The notes under the pieces: model-generated
The model's database searches: none
What the model saw: only the letters and a program-made list of their open reading frames with translations
Told to the model about the DNA's origin: nothing
Shown: positions 10,732 to 21,970 of the stretch, piece after piece
Layout of the letters: each line of letters opens with the position of its first letter
How positions within the stretch are numbered: position 1 is the first letter of the stretch
Made by a program: the position numbers and the translations under genes
Assembly (NCBI GenBank): GCA_026874595.1
Contig: CM049320.1
Location: 33,702,214-33,766,213, forward strand
DNA from: Sipunculus nudus
Taxonomy: Eukaryota > Annelida > Sipuncula > Golfingiida > Sipunculidae
Length of the DNA stretch: 64,000 nucleotides
Direction of reading: 5' to 3'

Positions 10732-11105
10732 TGGAAAGTTTTCTCGTAAACCAGACACGTGGCGCCACCTACCTTCCGGTTTTCGTAAAATAAATTAATG
10801 CTGTTTTCTGAGGAGTGATTCGCCCTATTGGTATGAATTTTTGCATATCCATAGATCTTTGAGTCCTCCATCTTGCACACAAGACTGGTGGCGCCATCTG
10901 CAATCGTTTTGGCGGTGGCGTCTATCTGAACATGTGCTTTGGGTAAAAGTTGCTCATATCTCTGGAGTGGTTCAAGGTATTGATCCTAAATTTGGCATGT
11001 TTATCCATCTTGGATAATTTTCTCGTAAACTAGACAGGTGGCGCCTCCTACCTTCCCGTTTTTGTAAAATAAATTAATGCTCTTTTCTCAAGAGAGATTC
11101 AACAT
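10732..11105 (+). repeat. Diverged direct repeat, period about 286 bp
   Basis: Blocks at about 10732-10830 and 11018-11105 share 'ttttctcgtaaac(c/t)agaca' followed by a 'ggtggcgcc' stretch and 'taaaataaattaatgct'. This is a partial tandem duplication inside non-coding sequence. No gene is seen between them. Confidence 0.6.
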
Positions 11106-11274
11106 ATTGGCGCCCGTGCTTGGTGAAAAATATTGCTACTCAAGTCGATTGATGGAAGTCCCTTGCCAGTATATACTGCTGAAGATAGGGGGCCTATTCT
11201 TAAAGGGTGAGGGGGGATTAATTGTCTGGGGATACTATATGGCACCTGCGGTGCCAAGACATATCTAGTTAAGT

Positions 11275-11385
11275 CACTGCGTTTCATTACAAAAGCTGCA
11301 TTGATGTACCATTGTATCAAATTATGGTATGTGTTGTGCGCTTCCAACTCTGAAACACTTTTTGTTTCTACAGTAGACCATTTCA
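11275..11385 (+). repeat. Isolated fragment of the AU module
   Basis: The stretch 'tcattacaaaagctgcatt' through 'tccaactctgaaacac' matches AU1 at about 515-610 and AU2 at 7665-7755. The neighbours do not match. This is a short relic of a further module copy, without the exon. Confidence 0.7.
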
Positions 11386-11389
11386 GCAT

Positions 11390-12439
11390 CTCGCGACTCG
11401 CAATGCATGCTAGTGAGGGTCAAAGGTCACCATAACCAAAACACCTTTCTTGACCAAACATGTGCAAGGCAGAAATGGCGGAACGTCACGTTCCAATCCT
11501 TCCTATATATCTATTAATATTTTCAGTTGACGCCCTCCAATAGAAAATGGCACCCTTTAAAAGTGTTACACATTGCTCTTAAGGAGGTTGGAGCTCTTCT
11601 GCTGGCCTTTTTAAACACAATGTAACAAATACCGGCACTCGTGCAGTCGCTCACTCCATGTGGCTCACAGAGTTTCACACTGGTGAAATATTCAAGTGGA
11701 CACGTGACGGTGCTTCACATATAACTTATTTGTATGTAGAAATGTCCTTGCCAACACTTTGTTATGAAGGTTAGTAACCATTTGCTAATCAGGAGTATTT
11801 AGATATTCGTTTTTGTTTTTTGTTGTTACTCGAAATGCATCTATATGTTATGTTGAAGGCCAGTGTTTCAAGCCATAATTTTCTTTAGTCCAGATGTGTC
11901 TACAGATAATACTTTAATATTTTTATATTTTAAATAATAATTCATACTAATCACTGAAGAAATAATTAATACTGATTCACTAAATGTCTGTTCGTGTCAT
12001 GAACAAAACAGAAATGTTTCACTTAATGTTTTACGTAAATGTTCACAGTTCAGCATGCAAATCTGCTGGACAAGATAATTGTTATACATATTTCAAAATT
12101 ACAAAAAAAAATTTGACTCTTGGGTAATAGGATCGCAAATATAAATTATAATATAGCCTTTGGGGAGCATATCGAGACATTAAAAAAATATATTATAATG
12201 CAAAACTTGTAAACATAACTGTTTACCCTGTTATTTGTCACTGTTAATGCGTATATATTAGTAGTCTTCTGTTAAAGATGTTTATGGCTTTCATCATCTG
12301 AAATAATTATTTGTGTCAAAGAACTTTAGAAAATATGATTAATAGATTAATAGTTTTTGTATGGTAGCTTTTCTTGGAATTGTCAATGTCATTTTTTTAC
12401 ATATGCAAATATATAATATTTATATAATAATTATGCTAC

Positions 12440-12443
<4 letters not shown>
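11390..12443. other. AT-rich intron-like sequence, no gene seen
   Basis: Stops occur in all frames. Apart from AT-rich sequence I see no element, exon or RNA gene. Confidence 0.5.

Positions 12444-12503
<60 letters not shown>
12444..12503. repeat. (AT)n microsatellite
   Basis: About 30 uninterrupted AT units, 60 bp. Confidence 0.97.
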
Positions 12504-12509
<6 letters not shown>

Positions 12510-13106
12510 TACTGAACTTCACAAATAAAGCAGACCATTTTCAGTAAATAAACATTTCACTTTAACTTAAAGATGACATGTCAATTGAAGGATTTAAACA
12601 AGACTAAAATGCAGTGGAAAAAAGCAAATATATATACTATATGGGAGTTCACTTATAGCATCCTCTTTTTTTTCAGCATACATTTTACTTTTTAATAGTT
12701 ATTATGGAGATTTAACACTGTACTAAATTCCTGAGAATCTTAGGAATACAATGTGAAATCATGTGTATAATACGTATGAAAAAATAATATACTTTTACTT
12801 TTAAATTAATAAATTTTACTTCACACAAGTGCCTTGGACCATCTGCTGTTAAATAAGGGCACCTTACACTGAATATCAATGAGGCAGATCATATATGCAT
12901 GGTTGTACCTTTCATGTACAAAAAAACTTTCATTAATTAATAAACAGCTCATGCTTAATTGGTGTCTATGCATGGAGATTTTGTGAGGGTGTTGCCTCCC
13001 ATTCAATTTTGGGAAAAAAAATGAAATATATTTAGTCAGTATGAAGCACATAAGGTCAGTTTCTTTGGAACATATAAAATATTGACTGCATAAATCACAA
13101 AAAATA

Positions 13107-13108
<2 letters not shown>
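12504..13108. other. AT-rich non-coding sequence, no gene seen
   Basis: This stretch lies between two AT microsatellites. A minus-strand open frame over it (12821-13150) owes its start to the microsatellite and has no recognisable domain. Confidence 0.5.

Positions 13109-13146
<38 letters not shown>
13109..13146. repeat. (AT)n microsatellite
   Basis: About 19 AT units, followed by imperfect AT-rich sequence to 13160. Confidence 0.95.
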
Positions 13147-13149
<3 letters not shown>

Positions 13150-13560
13150 TATATGTATATACAAAGCCATTTATTTTAATATGTTAATATAGACATATAC
13201 ATTGAAGTTTATCATATCTTACAGATTTAACATTCATTAAAATAATTCTACCATAAAAAAAAGTAGGGGGCACACTTGCTGCAACTTCACTTGATAGAGA
13301 TATGTGTCAAGCACTGTTTCTACTTTATTCAAGAGCTGAAATATTATATCATAATAGATATGGGTGTAAAAGGTGTAATATATTTCTCTCAAGTGTTACT
13401 AAATCATTTGTACTTACAGAACATTGTTTTCTATTTGACCGATTAGATGAAAACGTCAAGAGTATGCTATTTAAATCTAATTAATTCAAATCAATGGCAC
13501 AGGCCAGAAAAATAAAGCTTTTTATTTATTATTATTTTGATGCATGGCACATAATTGTTA
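13147..13560. other. AT-rich non-coding sequence, no gene seen
   Basis: No conserved coding frame or repeat border is visible. It ends where the 'ccccagacaaagtcggg' repeat begins. Confidence 0.45.
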
Positions 13561-14819
13561 TTGTATCCCCAGACAAAGTCGGGATATTATGGTTTAAGCA
13601 CGGTCGCGCCGCCACCGCCGCAGAGATTTCGTTTTGATGCGATAACTCAAAAAAATATTTTACGGATCTTTACCAAACTTGACATGTGCATAGATATGGG
13701 TAAGAGGAAGAAGCCTATTTAAAATGGGGTCATGACCTGTACAAGGAGATTTACCTTTACCTTGAATAGGTCCATTTTGGGCGAAAATCACACAAATCCA
13801 AAATTCAACTTGATCGAATCTCTAGGACAGTGTTGTCATATACCGGGTACTGGTGATGCCACCTGTTATCCTTTTCTTGTTTCTGTGCCGTTTAATTCCC
13901 CCATCATTGGCACTTTACAGTACTGTGAGCATTATAAGTAAAAAAATAATGGACAGATTTCTTTTATACTGTGTATATATATAGACATGGGTTATGGGAT
14001 GATGTATATATATATTAAGGTCATGACATTTCCTATGAGAGTGGCCTTGACCTTGAATATTTCCATATAAGGTGAAAATCACACAAAAACATTAATAATC
14101 CTTATGAGGTACATGGATTGGTCTAATATTCAACTTGACTGAAGTTCTTGGATAGTATTGTCATGTACCGGTAACTGGTGGCGCCACCTGTTATTCTTTT
14201 ACTTGTTTTCGTGCCGTTTAATACCCACATCATTACCTCTTTGAGTATTATAAGTCAAAACAAATTGACAGATTTCTTTCATATTATGCATATACATAGA
14301 CATAGGTTAGGGAATGATGTATATATAAATTTGGGCCATGACCTTTCCTATGAGAGTGACCTTGACCTTGAATATTGCCATATATGGTGAAAATCACACA
14401 CAATCATTAATATTTCAATAAGAAATCATCGATTGGTCCAAAAATCAAATTGACCAAAGATCCTGAAAGTATTGCCATGTAGCGTAAACTAATGGCGTCA
14501 CCTGTTATTCTTTTACTTGTTTTCGTGCCGTTTAATACCCCATCATTACCACTTAACAGTACTGTGAGCATTATAAGTAAAAAAATAATGGACAGATTAT
14601 TTTTCATATTATGCATATACAAAGACATGGGTTAGGGGATGATGTATATATAAATTGGGGCCATGACCTTTCCTATGAGAGGAGCCTTGACCTTGAATAT
14701 TGCCATATATGGTGAAAATCACACAAAATCATTAATATCTCAATAGGAGATGCATGGATTGGTCTAAAATTCAAATTGACCGAAGATCTTGGATAATAAT
14801 TGTCATGTAGCGGAAACTG
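13561..14819 (+). repeat. Tandem array of about 320-bp repeats
   Basis: After an interspersed-repeat head (ccccagacaaagtcggg), a unit recurs with period about 314-325 bp. Marker 'cacctgttat(c/t)ctttt' is at about 13861, 14186 and 14500. Marker 'cctatgagag(t/g)(g/a)', followed by 'ccttgaccttgaatatt', is at about 14035, 14350 and 14675. A fourth unit breaks off at 14819, just after 'gtagcggaaactgg', where the LINE begins. The units are diverged and AT-rich. Confidence 0.75.
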
Positions 14820-14902
14820 GGCAGGTGTCGTAGAGTTCGCCTCTCGACTGCTCTGACAAATTTTGACCACAAACGCATGAAACTGTACGACAACCTAAGT
14901 AA

Positions 14903-15640
14903 GTTTTTGTTGAGAACTTGTTTATAGTACTAACTCTCAGAAAACATGTCAAGAGAGAATGCCTTAAGTATGTGAGAGACCAGGATGTTCGGATCATATC
15001 GGGGCACACTGATATTCTGTCCAATGATTTCCCTTGCACACTTGACGTTTTATGGTAAAAACTTTCCCTCCCTGGAGCATGGCCTTCAATATCGCCGTGC
15101 CGTCGAAAATGACTATGACGATCTAGCTCAACAAATCGCAAATGCCAAACATGCTGGAATTGCGAGAAAACTGGGCTCAACAATCGACGACAAGTTAGCC
15201 CCAAACGATACCCGAGACATTTTAGAAAACCTCATATTTGAAAAAAAATTCAACAAATCCCTGAATTTAAGGACGAATTGATTGCCACTGGCTCACCAAC
15301 CTTAGCACTCGCTTAGCACACCCCAGATCTTCATTTAGGGACCGGGCTTTCTTGGTACTTATCAAAAGTTACCAACAAAACAAGCTGGAAGGGCAAAAAC
15401 TTGTTTGGTCGTTTACTGCAAAAGGTAAAACGACAGCACAACACGTATGAAATAAATCAGGACGAACCACAGGACGATGAACCTGGACGAACTTCGTGTC
15501 GTCCAAAACGACTCGCTTCAAGGTCGCCAAATGATGTAGATACCTACAGCAAAGCTAGGAAAACTCAGAAAATTGTCAACAACGATAGATTTTCCTGTTT
15601 ATCGCACATCGATTTGGAAACTGATACAGAATATTTTTAG
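14903..15640 (+). pseudogene. LINE ORF1 with NADAR-type domain, broken
   Basis: NADAR domains are YbiA-like glycosidases, some of which remove ADP-ribose from nucleic acids. The similarity is by motif, read across frames. ILSNDFP (about 15011) fits the family's SNF.P opening. NFPSLEHGLQY (about 15060-15092) fits the YPS.EH.YQ core. ARKLGSTI follows at about 15163, then a family-like F..EL..TG segment (about 15255-15300). GTGLSW and WKGKNLFGRLL (15341-15420) are the usual end. Lesions are one extra T near 15050, a frameshift in the A-run near 15240-15250 and a TAG at 15314-15316. A charged tail of about 65 residues follows to the stop at 15640. That stop is only 13 nt before the endonuclease ATG, so this domain sits in ORF1 of the same LINE. 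The domain call is firm by motif order; activity is lost in this copy. Confidence 0.72.
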
Positions 15641-15653
15641 ATATGTTGTTTAA

Positions 15654-16400
15654 ATGGCCAGTCTTCGTAACTGTTCTCTGAACGTCAGAGGACTAAACAA
15701 TCACTTTAAACGAAAGAAAATATTCTATTGGTTGAAACGGCGTAATATTGATATTGCTTTCTCACAAGAAACCTATTGTGTTCCAGCTTTTATCAGAATA
15801 TTTAACAGCTCATGGGAAGGTACAGTTTACCATTCAGCGTCAGATACTTCTCATGGAAAAGGTGTATCTATTTTAATAAACCGAAATGTTGGGTTTAAAA
15901 TTATAGATGAATATCAAGATAAATTGGGTAGAAAATTATTAATCAACTTAGAAATTTCATGACACTTGAACACATTGGTTTGTTTGTATGCACCAAACCA
16001 GGATAAACATCGCTGTGAGTTTATAACAGAGACACTGAACTGGCTCACTGAACACTGCAAGGCTCAGGAAAATTTAATAATTGCTGGAGATTTCAACAGT
16101 ATTCTTCAACACACAGATACCGATACTAAATTCCATTTAAAGGATAAATGTACGACTCTCTTTCAAAACTTTGTTTGTACTCTTGACTTAGGAGACACTT
16201 TTCTTTTAAGTGATAATGCTGAACGTTTTACATTAGCCGACAGCAGTGGGAAACTCAGAAGCAGACTTGATTATATATTTGTTGCAAAAACATTAAAAAT
16301 CCCATATTAGAAATTACACACACTGCACAGTAATTACCGGTAAAATCGGAGAACGTTTGACCGATCACAATGCGGTTGGCATTGGCATAGAAACTTACAT
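15654..16400 (+). pseudogene. LINE endonuclease (APE-type), part of ORF2, broken
   Basis: This nicks target DNA to start reverse transcription. It begins at ATG 15654. Catalytic landmarks are SLNVRGLNN (asparagine), FSQETYC (glutamate), IAGDFNS (aspartate and asparagine), RSRLDYIFV and TDHNAV (the final Asp-His pair). Lesions are an in-frame TGA at 15960-15962 and a frameshift near 16305-16330 just before TDHNAV. All catalytic positions are still visible, so decay is modest. It is single-copy here because the duplication breakpoint at 16330 excludes it from the second copy. Confidence 0.85.
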
Positions 16401-18396
16401 GAACAACAGAGGTCAAGGCTGTTGGGAGTTAAATATCCAGCTTTTAAATGACACCGTTTACATAAAATTAATAGAAAATATTATAAACCAGTGTCTTACA
16501 GAATATAAAGGTACTATTACACTTTTATTATTGTTGGATCTCATTAAAATTAAAGTAAGAGAAATTTCAATTGTTTACTCAAAGGAAAAAGCTTTATATA
16601 AGAAAAATAAAATAAGATGTCTTGAAAAAAATATATTGAATCTGAAAAAGGAAATTGGAAAAGAAGAAGAAATTACAAAGTCTGATTTAGATTTAAATGT
16701 TCTGTATGATGAAAAAACGAAAGGTGCCCAAATCCGATCTATAGCAAGATGGGTCTAGGATGGAGAAAGAAGTTCCAAGTATTTCTTCTCGTTAGAAAGA
16801 AAGCATCAAATGATGAATACAATCACTTATATAAAATACCGTTATATCTCTTATGCTGATGATGATAAGATTCTGCAAATAATATCAGAATTTTATTGAC
16901 AACTTTATACGTCATCAGCACCATCTAAATCTGAGATAGATACATATTTTAATGAAACAGGGGTATTTCCCAAATTATCCGAAAAACAACATGAACTATG
17001 TGATAAACCGATAACAAAACAAGAATGTGATAATATTATAAATCAGTTAAAAGATAACAAATTTCCTGGTTTAGATGGCCTTCCCAATGAATTTAACAAA
17101 AAGTTCTGAAAAATACTTGGGCCTATTTTCTATGACCTCAAAAATGAAATCTATATTAAAGAGGAAATGCCAATGTCAATGAGAAAAGCCGTTATCTCTT
17201 TAATCTTTAAAAAGGAGGTAAAGAACTTAATAATTACAGACCAATAAGTCTGTGTAATACAGATTACAAAATATTAACATTTATATTTGCAAAAAGAATA
17301 CAGAAAGTAGCAGATCATATAATTAATTAAGACCAAACAGGCTATATTAAGGGGCGCTATATTGTTAACAATGTACGTTTAGCTCAGTACATTATTAATT
17401 ATACAAAATTATGTAATAAAGAAGGTGCTTTAATTCAGCTCGATTTCTCAAAAGCTTTTGACACCTTGGAATGGGAATTCATGTTTACTTCATTAAAGTA
17501 TTTTAATTTTGGAAAATATTTTTTACGATGGATAAAAATATTTGACAAAAAACCTGAATTCTGTATAAAAACCAATGGCTGGATTTCTCCTATAAATGTT
17601 ATGCAACGCGGAATGAGACAGGGTGCCCAGTTTCGGCATTGCTTTTTATTATAGCTGTTGGGTTTATGGCCATTAGGATAAGAATACATAATGATATACA
17701 TGGATTTACGTTGAATGGTGAAATTGTGAAATTAACACAGTATGCGGCTGACAAAACTATTGCAGTCACAGATCAAAGGTCCATACATAGTTCATTGGAA
17801 GAGGTAAAACAATTTGGAAAAGTATCAGGTCTACAGCTCAATTTCAGAAAGTGTATAGGATTATGGTTGGGTTCAAAAGAAAATATCCCTATTAATATCC
17901 ATGAAATCAAGTGGACAGAAGAATCAGTAAAATACCTGGGGGTGTATATTTCAACGGATAAAACCTTTGCGTTACAAAAGATTTGGGACGAAGCCATAAA
18001 TAAGTTAATCAAAATAATAAATACTTGGAAGAGAAAAAACCTTTCTATTTTCGGGAAAATTCTAATTTTAAAATTCCTTGGTATATCAAAACTTCTTCTT
18101 TAAGCTTCGGTATTAGAAACTAATACAGAGGAACTAGGTAAAATAGAAAGGATTATGTATAAGTATATATGGAATTATCGTGATAGAATTAAAAGAAAAA
18201 CTCTTATAGGCACGTATGACCAAGATGGACTGAAAATGCCCGATATAGAATCTATAGTCCAAGCCGCAAAAAGCGCTTGGATTCCAAGAATATTACAAAA
18301 TAAGTACAAAGCATCTTGCTTTCTACGTTTTTTTCTCAACCAGATTGGTCTCGACAGAACAACAGTGTTACAGACAAATGTTACAAACGAAAGCAT
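16401..18396 (+). pseudogene. L1/Tx1-like reverse transcriptase, copy 1, broken
   Basis: This is the RT part of ORF2. It contains the endonuclease-RT linker, then SSKYFFSLERK, NNYRPISL, QLDFSKAFDTLEWEF, RGMRQG, the catalytic box, KYLGVYIS, a thumb motif TWKRKNLSIFGK, and WNYRDRIKRKTLIG near the end. Lesions are TAG at 16756, TGA at about 16897 and 17107, a frameshift near 17215, TAA at about 17328 and a frameshift near 17620. The catalytic YxDD box reads Y-A-A-D at about 17742-17753, so the first aspartate is lost. Copy 2 has Y-A-D-D there and leucine in place of the TAA, so those two lesions arose after the duplication. Confidence 0.85.
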
Positions 18397-18890
18397 GTAG
18401 TTTGTTTTGGTAATGGTGACCTTTCACCTTGGGCTCAAGGTTGGTCATCGCACATGCGCGCCTATGATGCCGAAATGGTCACTTCGAAATCATGTGGGTT
18501 ACACCACAACATCAAAACAATGTAGATTAACGCCGAAACTCGTTCCGTCCTTCTTTATATGCAACTCGTGCAGCCGGACATCTTTCTGTCGCACTTACAT
18601 AGCAGGTTGGCAGACCCTTTGGTCGCTAAACTATGCATTCGCCTGTAGGCTTCCGTAAATTACCTGATCTTCACCATCTCCTAAATCGAGTTAGATATCT
18701 ACTCTTTTAATAAATGTCTAACCAGTTCCCTGCAACAGCTGTCTGTACTCATAGGAGCATATCCTTGAGGGTACTAAAACACTTTCTTTCGACCTGTCAT
18801 TTCAACACAATTGAAATTACATATATATCTATATATCCCAAACTTAAAGAATATATCAGCATTTGTTTTCATTCTGTCAAAATCACTCCT

Positions 18891-18977
18891 AGAAATGAAT
18901 AGCAATTGTATCATAGAAATAGGGCTACTGATACGGAGCATTATTTATGTATAAAATCTCCCGGAGATATTGATAGC
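18891..18977 (-). repeat. Micro-inverted block within AU3
   Basis: 'gggctactgatacggagca' and neighbours are the reverse complement of AU1 963-1049, while both flanks are in the direct orientation. The second-copy equivalent is at about 28006-28092. Confidence 0.85.
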
Positions 18978-20561
18978 ACTTTTTCAACTGACAAAGGACA
19001 ACTGGTTTTTAGCAACGTAAAGGTGTTCATGATACTTGCATAGTTAGGCTACACACAACTAAAAAGAATATTCTGGAAAAAAATGTTTTTGAGAAATATA
19101 TGTGAGACTGACTATAAATATTGTGTAGGTTATGTGGTCAACACAGAGGTGGAACTGGACATCAGCCATGGATTACTGCTGGTAATTATTACTTGATCCA
19201 CATTGGAAGTTCCATACATTTTGTTGTAAAACTTTGTTGTGAAACTAATGTATAAACTGTTCCTGGATGGTAATGTTCCAATGTCTTGCTGTTGCTCTCA
19301 TCACGTTGCTATGTCCAAGAGCTGCGCTGGCGTTAGGCTGTTAGGCTGCGTTAGAAAAAAGTTAGAGTTGGCAATATTAGGCCAGGTTGCACCCTGGAAA
19401 GCATATTTCTAGACAAAACTTTACGGTGGTAGTTTATGGTGTGCAGAGAACAACTTCAACTGCCAACTGCCTAAATCCCGTCGAACAGAGCCATATTTAC
19501 TGCGGTAGGAATTCCCGAGAAACGCCCAGACCATGGCATCATTACAGGCCTATTCGGGTTTGTCTTTAAAAGATTTGAAAGGACAAGTTCACACTGTTAC
19601 AATGCTTCTTTTGTCACCAGCGAATGAAAGCATTCTTTGAATGGGGACTGTACAAAACCACAATTGTAGGTGACTGCCAGCAAATAAAACGGGATGTCCC
19701 ATGCCATAGGTATGTGAACCAATGTAGCGGAGGAATATCACATAATGAAGGATGGTAATGTCTGAGTAATTACACCAGGTACGATTTTTTTCATAGTATC
19801 AAAGGGAAAATAAATAATCATGACATGGAATATTAAAAGCTTTTCATGGGTTATCAGTTCCATACATTTGAGAAAATAGCTAAGCCATTTTAGCTCATAC
19901 CTAATTGTGTTTCCTCACTGCAACCATACGCCCTCAACACAAAATATGTCTTGTGTATTTATGAGCAACATGAGGGCAGGCCACTATACTTGGATACCAT
20001 CTGTGGTCGGTGTCAGATTCTCGTCGATGGATGACTGAATATGCTTTTTCATGAGGACATAGAGACATGTCACATGCTACTATAGATATAGTCCTCTAGC
20101 TTAAACCGTTTAGAGAAGTAGCAAAATAGAATAGATTTAAAAAAAAAACTTCATTTAACATGAGTGAACAGACAGGGATTGTCAAATGTAACATTTTTCA
20201 CATTCACGATTGCCAAATCCTGTAAATAGGAGGATTTCCTGGTTACCTTCACCCAGCTGCATTCATTAATATGCTGCCAGAGCTGTGTAGTTCAGAGCTG
20301 TGTAGGTAGACTTTAATTGCACCGATCGATCCGCGCAACTGTTACTATGTCAGTCTACCTAGCTCTATCCATGTATGCTTTTGAGGTTTCGTGATATTTT
20401 AAGTAATCAGTGGAACTGTTGCATTGTTTTGATAATTTTCTCATTTTACTCCATAACTGAGAGCACAATCGAGATACAAGTGCACACTTTCCTCACCCCA
20501 CCCTGCTAATTCCAATACTATACTCTCAATGTTGAATGTTTATTTTTTTCTTTTATTTAAG

Positions 20562-20660
20562 GAAGAAGAGACACCCCTGCACTTTGCGGTCAAACAAGAA
20601 AGGATCGATTTGGTTCAGGTGCTCTTTGAAAGCAATGCAGATATAAATGCGAAAAACAAG
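20562..20660 (+). CDS. Ankyrin-repeat exon 3 (single 33-aa repeat)
   Basis: The 99 bp encode EEETPLHFAVKQERIDLVQV...NADINAKNK. The canonical T-P-L-H ankyrin core is better preserved than in exons 1-2 (T-A-L-H). The acceptor is tttaag, the donor is gtaagt, and phase is 0 at both ends. Against exon 1 there are 12 nucleotide differences in 10 codons and every changed codon alters the residue (positions 1, 5, 8, 12, 14, 17, 22, 23, 24, 28). Flanking intron within about 140 bp differs by roughly 6%, so the exon is more diverged than its intron. Confidence 0.86.
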
Positions 20661-21090
20661 GTAAGTAAAACCAGCCATCGTCAAATGAGTCTGAACCCGC
20701 CTACCCTATTTCCATTCCTTACAGCCAGTTCTTCGTAGCAACCGACAGTCTAACTGCTGGTATAAAAAGTACTCTCCAGCTTGAACCATTCAGAAATGAA
20801 ATATGACGTTTTCAACCAGAAGGGTTAAGATATAAACCCTTCCATATGACACAAACAGCTTTATGAAACACTACATATAATTAAAAAAATAAAAAATAAC
20901 ATAGTATTTGCTTAGCTGACTGAAAATAATCTCAGCTATAGCGAAAACTCTTTGTCCGTCGTCTGTCCGTCTGTCTATCCGTCTGTCCGTCCGTCCGTTA
21001 ACAGGGCACAATTCGTAACCGCTGGACCTAGAAACTTCACACTAACAATCCATGGAGGTCCATGAAACAAATACTTGGAAACATGAAATA

Positions 21091-21105
21091 AGGTCATTGT
21101 GACCT
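21091..21105. promoter_or_regulatory. Perfect ERE-type palindrome AGGTCA-ttg-TGACCT
   Basis: This is at the position in AU3 homologous to the site at 2818 in AU1. It is repeat-borne and its function is unproven. Confidence 0.35.
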
Positions 21106-21437
21106 ATATCATCCGTGCTTTGGGTTTCACATTACCCCCCCCCCCCCCCGCAGATAAAGCAAAATGTTGAAACAAAAGCTACAGTATCGAAATAACTAAT
21201 GCAATGATTGCCATGTTTCGTCCGATGTTTTTTTCATGGAGTGTTTTATCATTTTCTGAAGACTGGTGACGAGACCTGTATTTTTTTCTAAATTTTCTGC
21301 ATTTATTTTTGTCTTTTCTTGAGTTTTTCAAGTGAAACAATCCGTCTGTTAAAAGGGACAAAAACGCAATATAGACCTAGAACATTTATCTGTACATCCA
21401 GGGAGGTCCAGGCCGATCTCCAGTGAAACCTGAAATT

Positions 21438-21452
21438 AGGTCATAATGACCT
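21438..21452. promoter_or_regulatory. Perfect ERE-type palindrome AGGTCA-taa-TGACCT
   Basis: This is homologous to the AU2 site at 10287. Both arms are kept and the spacer differs. An imperfect relative, agatca-ctg-tgacct, follows at 21594-21608. Confidence 0.35.
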
Positions 21453-21970
21453 ATATTTTGCGAACGTCAGGCTTTTGAGCACCCAGTCAGTCAGATATGG
21501 CACAAATTATAACCCCCTAGGCCTAGAAGCTCCTAACGATGCACCTATAGAGGCGTAAAAAAAATATCTTCGGAAACTGAAATAAGATCACTGTGACCTA
21601 AATCCTCTGCGCTATGGGGCTCAAAAGTACTGCCAGAATTGATTGCCCGGATACTTTTCGTGCATATTACACAAGGATTCTTTCATCATCCCTGAAGGCT
21701 GGTGGCGTCATCTGTATTTTTCATGGTGGATTGGCAGAATATTAATCCGTTGTTAATGACGGTGGGGAGGGGGCAAAGTGCCTGTGTTTATGCAGTATTG
21801 TAACGGGGGTAATATCACATGACCACAAAGGAGTGTCACATGAAGAAGCAGGTACGTGCGGGGATGGTAAATTGAATGGGATCACCAGATCACCTGGTGA
21901 AATGCAACATTGCTAGCAGATGTTCTTCTTAGTTTTGTGGTTTATTCTAGAACTTTTATTGTCGTCAAAC

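Larger units (their letters stand above)
14820..18396 (+). mobile_element. L1/Tx1-like LINE, decayed, with a NADAR-type ORF1
   Basis: The element starts where the 320-bp array is interrupted. It shows, in order, ORF1 (14903-15640) with a NADAR-type domain, an apurinic-type endonuclease (15654 to about 16400) and a reverse transcriptase (about 16400-18396). The RT has L1/Tx1 hallmarks: LNNYRPISL, QLDFSKAFDTLEWEF, a YxDD box, and an end-of-RT WNYRDRIKRKTLIG. There are several frameshifts and stops. The 3' end of ORF2 and the 3' UTR are absent, so it is a fragment rather than a normal 5'-truncated insert. The 9.16-kb duplication starts inside it at 16330. Confidence 0.88.
18490..21760 (+). repeat. 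Ankyrin-exon module AU3
   Basis: Homology to AU1 starts at 'atcatgtgggttac' (618 in AU1) and runs with many small differences to about 21760. Compared with AU1 it has an inverted 87-bp block (18891-18977) and about 360 bp of extra sequence after it (18978-19345). It lacks a further stretch upstream of 20040. The poly-C tract at about 21135 is expanded to 15. The exon is the second sequence type. Confidence 0.82.

Noticed and set aside
12821-13150. Minus-strand frame beginning with a run of isoleucine-tyrosine
   Set aside because: The start is translated AT microsatellite and the remainder has no similarity or splice context.
14803-15204. Minus-strand open frame of 133 codons opposite the LINE ORF1
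   Set aside because: It is a shadow of the plus-strand NADAR-type frame and has no recognisable motif.
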